Source of the DNA: Oscillospiraceae bacterium
Lineage (GTDB): Bacteria > Bacillota > Clostridia > Oscillospirales > Oscillospiraceae
Assembly: GCA_904501855.1 (NCBI GenBank)
Contig: CAJGCI010000003.1
Span: forward strand, 1 to 43,542
DNA length: 43,542 nucleotides
Direction: 5' to 3'
The translations under genes and the position numbers were made by a program. This document shows positions 1-7,035 of the stretch, one piece after another (position 1 is the first letter of the stretch; every line of letters begins with the position of its first letter). Under the pieces are notes generated by a model. That model did no database searches. It was given only the letters and a program-made list of their open reading frames with translations, and was not told the origin of the DNA.

Positions 1-1517
1 AAGAAGTCGCAAAAGAAGAAGTGGTTGCTGCAGAGGAAGCTGTGGAAGCTCCTGTTGCAGAGGAAGCAGCGGAAGAAGTTGCAGAAGCAGTGGAAGAAGC
101 TGCAGAAGCAGTGGAAGAAGCTGCAGAAGCAGTGGAAGAACCCGCAGCAGTAGTTGCGGAAGAGACCGCCGGCGAGAAGGAGCTCTCCTTCGACGAAATG
201 CTGGAAGAGTCCTTCAAGACCATTCGCAACGGCGACTTGGTATCTGGCGTAGTTGCTGCCATTACTCCTATGGATGTTAATGTTGATCTTGGTATCAAAT
301 ATTCCGGATTTATTCCCACATCTGAATTTACCGACAACGGCGACAACATCGATGATGTCATCAAAGTTGGCGATACCATTGAAGCAATCGTTACACGTGT
401 TAATGATGTTGAAGGAACCGTAACGCTGTCCAAGCGTCGTCTGGACGCTGCTAAGAGCTGGACTGTTATCGAGGCAGCTCAGGAATCCGGCGAAGTCGTG
501 GAAGGCAATGTCACCGAAGTCAACAAGGGCGGTATCGTTGTCAATGTTAAGGGAGCACGGGTGTTCGTTCCCGCATCCCAGTCCGGACAGCCCAGAGAAG
601 CTGATCTGAGCGGAATGGTCGGTTCTACCGTACGTCTTATCGTTACGGAAGTGAACAAGGGCCGCAAACGTGTCGTTGGTTCTATCCGCAGAGTACTGCA
701 GAGCGAACGCAAGGCTGCTGCTGAAGCAATCTGGAACGACATCGAGGAAGGCAAGAAATATCACGGCAGAGTCAAGAGCATGACTTCTTATGGCGCATTC
801 GTAGATATCGGCGGCATTGACGGCATGGTTCATGTTTCCGAACTCAGCTGGCAGCGCGTAAAGCAGCCTTCCGAAGTTCTGAACATCGGCGATGAAGTGG
901 ATGTTTATGTTCTCGGATTCGACAAGGAGAAGAGAAGAATCTCTCTCGGATACAAAGATCCGGAAGCCAATCCCTGGAAAGTATTCACCAATGCTTATCA
1001 GGTGGGCGATGTTGCTTCCGTAAAGATCGTAAAACTGATGCCCTTCGGAGCATTTGCAGAAGTCGTTGACGGTGTTGACGGTCTGATTCATATTTCTCAG
1101 ATTGCAAACCGCAGAATCGGCAAACCGGAAGATGTTCTTGAAGTAGGTCAGGTCGTGGAAGCCAAGATCACTGCAATCGATGACGAGAAACAGAAGATCT
1201 CCCTTTCCATCCGTGCTCTTTCCGAGCCGGAACCGGCTGAAGCTCCCGAAGAGGATGAAGTGATCTTTGATACTTCTGCTGCAGAAGCTGAGGCAGTGGA
1301 GGAATCCGTCGAGGAAGCAGCGGAAGAGGCAGTGGAGGAAGCTGTCGCTGAAGCTCCTGTAGAAGAAGCTTCTGAGGCAGTGGAAGAACCCGTAGCTGAA
1401 GCAGTGGAAGAACCCGCAGCTGAAACTGTGGAAGAGGTCGTGGAAGAAGCCGCTGAAGAAGTTGCTGCTGAAACCGCTGAGCCTGTTGAAGCTGCAGAGG
1501 AAGCACCTCAGGAATAA
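1..1517 (+). CDS. S1-domain RNA-binding protein, 5' truncated (ribosomal protein S1-like; possibly the C-terminal part of an IspH-S1 fusion)
   Basis: The frame is open from base 3 to the TAA at 1515-1517, with no stop before the window edge, so the true start lies upstream. About 504 residues are visible. After an Ala/Glu/Val-rich segment of about 60 residues come four S1 (OB-fold) RNA-binding domains, at roughly nt 230-440, 486-700, 750-960 and 1000-1215. The last two carry the typical S1 signatures (SYGAFVDIGGIDGMVHVSEL and PFGAFAEVVDGVDGLIHIS). A second acidic Ala/Glu/Val tail of about 100 residues ends the protein. Ribosomal S1-like proteins bind mRNA at the ribosome. In many Clostridia such an S1 module is fused behind IspH, and the acidic segment here could be the linker of that fusion, but the IspH part is not visible. 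ispD and ispF follow directly. The S1 assignment is sure; the fusion is inference. Confidence 0.9.
   Translation, partial: EVAKEEVVAAEEAVEAPVAEEAAEEVAEAVEEAAEAVEEAAEAVEEPAAVVAEETAGEKELSFDEMLEESFKTIRNGDLVSGVVAAITPMDVNVDLGIKYSGFIPTSEFTDNGDNIDDVIKVGDTIEAIVTRVNDVEGTVTLSKRRLDAAKSWTVIEAAQESGEVVEGNVTEVNKGGIVVNVKGARVFVPASQSGQPREADLSGMVGSTVRLIVTEVNKGRKRVVGSIRRVLQSERKAAAEAIWNDIEEGKKYHGRVKSMTSYGAFVDIGGIDGMVHVSELSWQRVKQPSEVLNIGDEVDVYVLGFDKEKRRISLGYKDPEANPWKVFTNAYQVGDVASVKIVKLMPFGAFAEVVDGVDGLIHISQIANRRIGKPEDVLEVGQVVEAKITAIDDEKQKISLSIRALSEPEPAEAPEEDEVIFDTSAAEAEAVEESVEEAAEEAVEEAVAEAPVEEASEAVEEPVAEAVEEPAAETVEEVVEEAAEEVAAETAEPVEAAEEAPQE
81..143 (+). repeat. 21-bp in-frame tandem repeat, three copies
   Basis: The unit gcagaagcagtggaagaagct occurs at 81-101 and 102-122, and a third copy at 123-143 diverges only in its last codon. 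It encodes the heptad AEAVEEA and forms part of the acidic low-complexity segment before the S1 domains. Near-identity at the DNA level suggests recent slippage or duplication, so copy number may vary between strains. Confidence 0.85.
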
Positions 1518-1535
1518 TTGATTCGATCTTAAGAA

Positions 1536-1574
1536 TCCCTCATATTGGTTTTTCCAGTATGAGGGAGTTTTTTT
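1536..1574 (+). terminator. Rho-independent terminator after the S1 gene
   Basis: A 13-bp stem pairs 1536-1548 with 1554-1566, with one G-U pair and a five-T loop. A run of seven T follows at 1568-1574. It lies 19 bases past the S1 stop codon and directly before ispD, so ispD is either read through or served by a promoter that I did not find. Confidence 0.88.
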
Positions 1575-1598
1575 AAATTAATGATAGAGGGTCTTAAA

Positions 1599-2327
1599 AT
1601 GTCTTTTGTAAATAATCTTATTCCTAAAAAACTGAAAATACCGGTCTGTTCCATGGTCGTTCTCGCTGCGGGAAGTTCTCAGCGAATGGGATATGATAAG
1701 ATCACCGCAGATCTGAAAGGCAAGCCTGTGATACTTCGCACTCTGCAGGCATTTGAAGATTCCGAGTGCGTCAACGAGATCATTGTCGTCACTCGAAGTG
1801 AATCTGTTGCCGAGCTGTCTGATATCATCGCTCAGAGCGGGCTGAAGAAAGTAAAGAAAGTCGTGGAAGGCGGGAAGACGAGAGCGGAATCCTCCAACAT
1901 CGGTGTCTTTCAGTGCAGCAAAAACGCAAAGCTCATAGGAATCCACGACGGAGCGCGTCCGCTCGTTTCCGGTGATGTAATCCTTCGCTGTGTCAAGGGA
2001 GCCCGCGCCAGCCGCGCCTGCGTTCCCGGAATTCCTCCTACTGATACGATCAAGCAGATCAATGTAAAACACGAAGTGGAAAGTACGATACCGAGAGATA
2101 AGACCCGTCTCATTCAAACTCCTCAGATCTTTGATTCCACTCTGATCAAAGGAGCATTGACGAAAGCACTCAGTGAAAATTGGACAATTACTGATGATGC
2201 TTCTGCGGTGGAAAAGATGGGTATCAAGATCCATGTGGTCGACGGAAGTTCGGAAAACATCAAACTTACCAGTCCCATTGATTTTTATATTGCGGAAAAG
2301 ATCCTGGATAACAGAGGTGGGGAATAA
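1599..2327 (+). CDS. ispD: 2-C-methyl-D-erythritol 4-phosphate cytidylyltransferase IspD
   Basis: IspD joins CTP and methylerythritol phosphate to give CDP-methylerythritol, the third step of the MEP isoprenoid pathway. The N-terminal nucleotide-binding signature VLAAGSSQRMG is followed by K in a KITADLKGKPV context. HDGARPLV and TDDASAVE later in the protein are family hallmarks, and the length of 242 residues is usual. I chose ATG 1599 because AGAGGG (1586-1591) lies 7 bases upstream. An earlier in-frame ATG at 1581 abuts the terminator T-run and has no ribosome binding site. The stop overlaps the ispF start by one base (TAATG), so the two are probably translationally coupled. Confidence 0.95.
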   Translation: MSFVNNLIPKKLKIPVCSMVVLAAGSSQRMGYDKITADLKGKPVILRTLQAFEDSECVNEIIVVTRSESVAELSDIIAQSGLKKVKKVVEGGKTRAESSNIGVFQCSKNAKLIGIHDGARPLVSGDVILRCVKGARASRACVPGIPPTDTIKQINVKHEVESTIPRDKTRLIQTPQIFDSTLIKGALTKALSENWTITDDASAVEKMGIKIHVVDGSSENIKLTSPIDFYIAEKILDNRGGE

Positions 2328-2800
2328 TGCGTATAGGACACGGGTATGATGTTCACCGTCTTGTTGAGGGGCGAAAGCTGATCCTGGGCGGTGTGGAGAT
2401 CCCTTGGGAAAAGGGGCTGGACGGCCATTCGGATGCGGATGTTCTGGTGCATGCGATCATGGATGCGATTCTGGGTGCTGCAGCCCTTGGTGATATCGGT
2501 CATTTGTTTCCCGATACCGACGATCGTTACAAGGGAGCAGACAGCACGAAACTGTTGCTCGAAGTATGTCGTGTTGCTTATGAAAACGGCTTTCGTATCG
2601 GAAATATTGATTCCACCATTCTGGCACAGAAACCGAAGCTGGCACCGCACATCATGTCCATGCGTGAGAACATCGCTAGAACGCTGGATATCGATGTTTC
2701 AAAAGTAAGCGTAAAAGCTACTACAGAGGAAAAACTTGGCTTTACCGGTGAAGAAAAAGGGATTGCTGCTCACGCAGTTTGTCTGCTGGAAGAAATTTGA
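2327..2800 (+). CDS. ispF: 2-C-methyl-D-erythritol 2,4-cyclodiphosphate synthase IspF
   Basis: IspF cyclises CDP-methylerythritol 2-phosphate with release of CMP, two steps after IspD in the MEP pathway. The metal ligands Asp8 and His10 (GYDVHR) and His42 are present, as are the HSDADV and GDIGHLFPDTD motifs. The 157 residues match the family length of this homotrimeric enzyme. It overlaps ispD by one base, with a GGTGGGGA ribosome binding site inside the ispD end. IspE, the step between them, is not in this window. Confidence 0.97.
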   Translation: MRIGHGYDVHRLVEGRKLILGGVEIPWEKGLDGHSDADVLVHAIMDAILGAAALGDIGHLFPDTDDRYKGADSTKLLLEVCRVAYENGFRIGNIDSTILAQKPKLAPHIMSMRENIARTLDIDVSKVSVKATTEEKLGFTGEEKGIAAHAVCLLEEI

Positions 2801-2841
2801 TTTATAACTGTTATTATCATATAATAAAGTATTGATATAAT
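2797..2841 (+). promoter_or_regulatory. Predicted sigma-A promoter(s) for cdaA
   Basis: TTGATT (2797-2802) and TATAAT (2820-2825) are separated by exactly 17 bases, a near-consensus vegetative promoter whose -35 box touches the ispF stop codon. A second possible -10, the extended form TGATATAAT, lies at 2833-2841 but has no good -35. Together they suggest that cdaA starts its own transcription unit. Confidence 0.7.
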
Positions 2842-2867
2842 GTGTTTTTACATGTGTTTGGACAGAT

Positions 2868-2872
2868 AGGAG
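2868..2872 (+). promoter_or_regulatory. Ribosome binding site fixing a TTG start for cdaA
   Basis: AGGAG lies 6 bases before TTG 2879. An ATG at 2874 is in another frame, and the cdaA frame has a stop at 2867, so the TTG is the only start consistent with the full first membrane segment. Confidence 0.75.
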
Positions 2873-2878
2873 TATGAT

Positions 2879-3763
2879 TTGGCTGCTTTACATTCCATAC
2901 TGATAAATAGCTGGAATTATTTCCTGACCATTCGATTTACTGATGTTCTGGATATCCTGATCGTGGCTTTCCTCATCTATAAGTTGATTGGTCTGATCCG
3001 CAAAACGAACTCCATGCGTCTTGCCAAGGGAATAATCGTCCTGCTGATCGTATTATGGCTTTCCGGTATCTTTAACCTGACCATGATCAATTACATGCTG
3101 CGCAAGGGCGTCGAGCTTGGTCTTATTGCCATCGTCATTATTTTCCAGCCGGAACTTCGAAAGCTTCTGGCAAGGATGGGAAGCGGCTCCTCCATCGCGA
3201 GACTGTTTTCTTCCAAGGACAGCAATGCTACAGTCATGGATAATGCCATCGCACAGACAGTGATTGCATGTCAGCAGATGAGCAACTCCAGAACCGGTGC
3301 ACTTATTGTCTTTGAGCGTTCCAATAATCTTGATGAATACATGAGGACGGGAACCATTGTAGATGCCGCCGTTACCGCAGAGCTCATTAAAAACATCTTC
3401 TTTGTAAAAGCTCCTCTGCATGATGGCGCCGTCTTTGTTCGTGAGGGGCGTATTGCAGCTGCCGGATGCGTACTTCCTTTGTCGCAGAGCCACAATCTCA
3501 GCAAGGATCTTGGTATGCGTCACCGCGCCGGCATCGGTATGAGCGAGTCTTCTGATGCAATCATCGTTATCGTTTCCGAAGAGACCGGATCCATTTCCAT
3601 TGCGGAAAACGGTATGCTCAAACGTCATCTGAATGCAACTACAGCAGAGAAACTTCTGCGCAGCAAACTGATCCCTGATGAAAACGAGAACAGCAAATCC
3701 AGTGATGGGTTCATGGCTCGGATCCAGAACATGATGAAAGGACGCGGCAATGAATCAAAATAG
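2879..3763 (+). CDS. cdaA: Membrane diadenylate cyclase CdaA (c-di-AMP synthase)
   Basis: CdaA condenses two ATP into the second messenger c-di-AMP, which controls potassium and osmolyte balance in Bacillota. Three N-terminal membrane helices (about residues 22-41, 50-68, 78-90) precede a DAC domain with the catalytic DGA motif (182-184, LHDGAVFV) and RHR (214-216, MRHRAG). The length of 294 residues is slightly above average because of a hydrophilic tail. Translation starts at TTG 2879 with AGGAG ahead of it; the next Met is at residue 46 and would remove the first helix. The stop lies 14 bases inside the YbbR gene. glmM, which often completes this operon in Bacilli, is absent here. Confidence 0.96.
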   Translation: MAALHSILINSWNYFLTIRFTDVLDILIVAFLIYKLIGLIRKTNSMRLAKGIIVLLIVLWLSGIFNLTMINYMLRKGVELGLIAIVIIFQPELRKLLARMGSGSSIARLFSSKDSNATVMDNAIAQTVIACQQMSNSRTGALIVFERSNNLDEYMRTGTIVDAAVTAELIKNIFFVKAPLHDGAVFVREGRIAAAGCVLPLSQSHNLSKDLGMRHRAGIGMSESSDAIIVIVSEETGSISIAENGMLKRHLNATTAEKLLRSKLIPDENENSKSSDGFMARIQNMMKGRGNESK

Positions 3764-5009
3764 CAAACCGAAAATAACGGACAGCAAACTGTTTTGGATG
3801 GTCGTTTCTCTTTTCATTTCTCTTGTCCTTTGGACCTATGTGACACAGCAGGACAATTCGACCATCACCCGGACATTTTCCGATGTGAAAGTTGAATTTA
3901 CCGGGGAAGACGAACTGGAAAACGCCGGTCTGGCCATCGCCAATGTGGATACCGATGAAGTTTCCGTCACACTTCGCGGTAGCCGTAGAGTCATGGGACG
4001 TCTGGATTCGTCGAAAATCTCTGCGGTAATCGATGTGGGAAGTATTACCCGCACCGGCGAAATGAAATGGGCATATTATCTGAAATATACAGGAATCGGA
4101 ACGGAGAACAACAACATTTCCGTTGTCAGCAGAAATCCGGAAACCATCAGCTTCAGTATTTCTGAACTGAAGTCCAAGACTGTTGATGTCAAAGCGGAGT
4201 TTGCCGGTACAACAGCTTACGGTTATTACGCAAAAGATCCTGTTGTGGAACCTGCTTCCATCAATATCTCCGGATCATCCTATGTACTGCAGAATATCGC
4301 CAGCGTCAAGGCGTATATTTACGGAACAGATGAATCTTCCGACCTGAAAGAGACTATCTCCGTTGACAGTGAGGAGTTTGTCGTTCTGGATGTGAACGGC
4401 GATGAGATCGACAAGAGCAGTCTGATGTTCTCTGTCGATCATGTGGATGTATCGGTTCCTATCGGCACGACAAAGATGGTTCCGTTGACTCTGACCATTG
4501 AGGATACTGCCGGTTTGACCAAAGAGGACTGCACGGTCAGTATCGATCCTTCTCAGGTCGAGGTGACCGGAGATCCTGAAGTTCTCAATTCGCTGGATTC
4601 CATCAGTCTCGGTTCCTTCAGTTTGGAGGGTCTTGGCGAATCCTACGAGCAGAATTATGACATTACTTATCCGGAAGGCGTTACTTCCGTGAATAATGTC
4701 ACTCAGGCAAAAGTCAAGATCAAAGTTCAGGGACTGGAAGCCAGAGAGTTCACCGTCACAAATGTTGTTTGTGATAATGTCCCGGATAATATGATCGCGG
4801 AACCCGTCGGGGATCTCACCATCCTTCTGCGCGGTTCTCCGGATGATCTGGAAAACGTATCGGAGGCCAATCTGCACGCAGTTGCCGATCTGGCAAACGC
4901 TTCCCATGAGACGGGAAGTGTCACTGTGCCGGTCACCATTACATGTGATATAGAAGATATCGGAATCGTCGGATCGTATCAGATGACGGTTTCGTTAAAG
5001 AACAAATAG
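3750..5009 (+). CDS. cdaR: YbbR-domain protein, CdaA regulator CdaR
   Basis: One N-terminal membrane helix (about residues 14-31) anchors an extracytoplasmic region of nearly 390 residues that shows YbbR-like beta repeats, for example segments with VSVTLRG, INISGSS, VEVTGDP and LTILLRGSP at similar spacing. In Bacilli, CdaR binds CdaA and modulates c-di-AMP synthesis. It overlaps cdaA by 14 bases, with AAAGGA about 8 bases before its ATG, which supports coupled translation and a joint function. The length of 419 residues is in the usual range for three to four repeats. I see no enzymatic motif. Confidence 0.9.
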   Translation: MNQNSKPKITDSKLFWMVVSLFISLVLWTYVTQQDNSTITRTFSDVKVEFTGEDELENAGLAIANVDTDEVSVTLRGSRRVMGRLDSSKISAVIDVGSITRTGEMKWAYYLKYTGIGTENNNISVVSRNPETISFSISELKSKTVDVKAEFAGTTAYGYYAKDPVVEPASINISGSSYVLQNIASVKAYIYGTDESSDLKETISVDSEEFVVLDVNGDEIDKSSLMFSVDHVDVSVPIGTTKMVPLTLTIEDTAGLTKEDCTVSIDPSQVEVTGDPEVLNSLDSISLGSFSLEGLGESYEQNYDITYPEGVTSVNNVTQAKVKIKVQGLEAREFTVTNVVCDNVPDNMIAEPVGDLTILLRGSPDDLENVSEANLHAVADLANASHETGSVTVPVTITCDIEDIGIVGSYQMTVSLKNK

Positions 5010-5027
5010 TAAGGACAGGAACACGAC

Positions 5028-5906
5028 ATGATATACAGCATGACCGGATACGGTACCGCAAAAGGAAAGATTGAAGATCTGGATATTACCATAGAACTGA
5101 AATCCGTCAACAATCGTTATCTGGACACTTCCGTCCGAGTTCCGCGCGGTTTCGTATTTCTGGAAGATAAGATCAAAAGCACTATTCAGAGCAAATTATC
5201 CCGCGGTAAGATCGATGTCTTTGTCACGATCGATTCCTCTTCCTCCGAAGATCTTATCGTTCGAATCAACGAACCGCTGGCCCGCGGTTACATTGAGGCT
5301 CTCAAAACACTTTCCGAAGAATTCGAACTGTCCAACAATGTCGATGCAGTGACCATCAGCCGTTTTCCAGACGTGCTTTCTCTGGAAAAAAAGGAGCTGG
5401 ATATGGACGCCGTGTCCGCAGGAGTCCAGGAACTGACTCTGGAAGCTGTTGCTGACTTCGATCGCATGCGCGCGATTGAAGGAGAAAAGCTGCAGCAGGA
5501 TCTGTATGAGAAGATTTCCTGCATCGAATCTCTTCTCAGCAAGATTGAGGAGGAAGCACCGAAGACAGTGGAAGAATACCAGGACCGCCTACTTCAGAAG
5601 ATGAAAGATGTTCTGGAAGACTCTTCCGTGGATGAGAACCGGATCATACAGGAAGCAGCGATCTATGCGGATCATATCGCGATCAATGAAGAGACCGTAC
5701 GTCTTCACAGTCATATTGCTCAGCTGAAAATGATGATCGAACAGGGCTCTCCCATCGGAAGAAAGATGGACTTTCTGATCCAGGAATTCAACCGTGAGGC
5801 AAATACCATCGGTTCGAAGTGTCAGAATTCGGAAGTCGCCCACTATGTCGTCGATATGAAATCCGAGATTGAAAAAATGCGTGAACAGGTTCAGAATATC
5901 GAATAA
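5028..5906 (+). CDS. yicC: YicC/YloC family endoribonuclease-type protein
   Basis: The protein starts with the family signature MTGYG, followed by ELKSVNNRYLD. It ends with a helical half containing GRKMDFLIQEFNREANTIGSK, the most conserved C-terminal YicC block. The 292 residues match the family length. YicC proteins are cytoplasmic and have been linked to RNA cleavage and stationary-phase survival. The order yicC-remA-gmk-rpoZ is a conserved Bacillota cluster. AAGGA precedes the ATG, 18 bases after cdaR. The RNase activity is taken from the family and cannot be read from the sequence. Confidence 0.93.
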   Translation: MIYSMTGYGTAKGKIEDLDITIELKSVNNRYLDTSVRVPRGFVFLEDKIKSTIQSKLSRGKIDVFVTIDSSSSEDLIVRINEPLARGYIEALKTLSEEFELSNNVDAVTISRFPDVLSLEKKELDMDAVSAGVQELTLEAVADFDRMRAIEGEKLQQDLYEKISCIESLLSKIEEEAPKTVEEYQDRLLQKMKDVLEDSSVDENRIIQEAAIYADHIAINEETVRLHSHIAQLKMMIEQGSPIGRKMDFLIQEFNREANTIGSKCQNSEVAHYVVDMKSEIEKMREQVQNIE

Positions 5907-5919
5907 GGACTGTAAAATA

Positions 5920-6177
5920 ATGACTTTATTGAATATCGGTTTTGGCAATATGGTTTCCGCGGAACGTATCATCGCGGTCGTCAGTCCGGATTCCGCTCCC
6001 ATTAAAAGAATCATTCAGGAAGTGAAGGAAGAGGGAATGCTTATTGATGCCTCCTTTGGCAGAAGCACCCGATCGGTTCTGATGATGGACAACGGAAATG
6101 TCGTGCTTTCATCCCTGGAAACAGAAACTATCTCAGAAAGGATTGCTGCGTTGAATGATGAATCCGAAGAACAATAA
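5920..6177 (+). CDS. remA: RemA-type DNA-binding regulator (DUF370)
   Basis: The 85-residue protein begins LLNIGFGNMVSAERIIAVV and continues with SAPIKRIIQEVKEEG and a DASFGRSTRSV block, all hallmarks of DUF370/RemA. In Bacillus subtilis, RemA binds DNA as a ring and activates biofilm matrix and osmoprotection genes. I chose ATG 5920 because AAGGA (5905-5909) precedes it and the homologous sequence starts here; a longer frame reaches back into yicC. The 3' end overlaps gmk by 23 bases. Position between yicC and gmk is the conserved location of the family. Confidence 0.93.
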   Translation: MTLLNIGFGNMVSAERIIAVVSPDSAPIKRIIQEVKEEGMLIDASFGRSTRSVLMMDNGNVVLSSLETETISERIAALNDESEEQ

Positions 6178-6778
6178 AACCGGCTGTCTTATTGTGGTAT
6201 CCGGTCCTTCCGGAACCGGAAAAAGCACCATCGTAAACAGCGTACTGGACACATGCAAGGAGCTGTCATTCTCCGTTTCTGCTACGACAAGGCCCCAGAG
6301 AGAAGGAGAGACGGAAGGAGTCGATTACTATTTTGTGACAAAAGAACAGTTTCAGCAGATGATCGACAACAATGAACTGCTGGAACATGCCGAGTATGTA
6401 GGGAATTTCTACGGAACCCCGCGCAAGGCAGTACTGGATAAGATCGACAATGGTTTGAATATTCTTCTGGATATCGAAGTACAGGGTGCGGAACAGATCA
6501 AGCGTCAGTATCCCGAGGCAGTCACCATGTTTGTGGTTCCTCCGTCCTGGGAGGAGCTGGAAAGAAGACTGATCAATCGCGGGACCGATTCCATGGAGAA
6601 GATACAGGCTCGTCTGAAACAGGCAAAATCCGAGATTGAAAAGATCGAGAATTACGATTATATTATTGTGAATGATGTTCTTGAGACCGCGATCAGTGAA
6701 GTGATCTCCATTATTGCAACTCAGGACTATAAATATGATAAAAGAATAAATGATTTAACGGAGGCGTATTCATTATGA
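6155..6778 (+). CDS. gmk: Guanylate kinase
   Basis: Gmk phosphorylates GMP to GDP with ATP. The P-loop GPSGTGKST (about residues 17-25) is followed by SATTRPQREGE, VDYYFV, a LEHAEYVGNFYGTP GMP-binding block, and LDIEVQGAEQIK. The 207 residues match the family. Two adjacent ATG codons (6155, 6158) could both serve; the AAAGGA at 6137-6142 fits either loosely. The stop overlaps the rpoZ start (ATGA). In Bacillota, Gmk is inhibited by (p)ppGpp, so this gene links growth control with its RNA polymerase neighbour. Confidence 0.97.
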   Translation: MMNPKNNKTGCLIVVSGPSGTGKSTIVNSVLDTCKELSFSVSATTRPQREGETEGVDYYFVTKEQFQQMIDNNELLEHAEYVGNFYGTPRKAVLDKIDNGLNILLDIEVQGAEQIKRQYPEAVTMFVVPPSWEELERRLINRGTDSMEKIQARLKQAKSEIEKIENYDYIIVNDVLETAISEVISIIATQDYKYDKRINDLTEAYSL

Positions 6779-6966
6779 TGTTATATCCACCCATGGCCGA
6801 TCTGGTCGATAAAGTCGGCAGTCGTTACATGCTGGTCAATGTGGTCGCACACCGGGCCCGCCAGCTTGCCATCAAAGAGGAAGATCCTGAATTAGCAACA
6901 GGAAAAAAACCGGTCTCAGAAGCCATAGATGAGGTTTTCACCGGTAAACTTACGATAGAAAAATGA
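6775..6966 (+). CDS. rpoZ: DNA-directed RNA polymerase omega subunit
   Basis: The 63-residue protein has the conserved omega pattern: MLYPPMADLVDKVGSRY near the N-terminus, then VVAHRARQLA and KPVSEAIDEV. Omega binds beta-prime and helps polymerase assembly. It starts with ATG 6775, overlapping the gmk stop by four bases, and GGAGG lies at 6760-6764. It is the usual partner of gmk. The following gene is priA rather than coaBC, which normally intervenes in Bacillota. Confidence 0.95.
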   Translation: MMLYPPMADLVDKVGSRYMLVNVVAHRARQLAIKEEDPELATGKKPVSEAIDEVFTGKLTIEK

Positions 6967-6970
6967 AATG

Positions 6971-6991
6971 AGGCGAGGATTTTCCTCGCCT
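6971..6991 (+). terminator. Hairpin after rpoZ, weak or partial terminator
   Basis: A 9-bp perfect GC-rich stem (6971-6979 with 6983-6991) has a 3-base loop. It is followed by gtttctcg, so there is no proper U-run. It begins 4 bases after the rpoZ stop and may act as an attenuator or an RNA 3'-end stabiliser before priA. Confidence 0.5.
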
Positions 6992-7035
6992 GTTTCTCGT
7001 GTTATTAACAAGTTTTTTGGAAGGAGGGCGGATCA

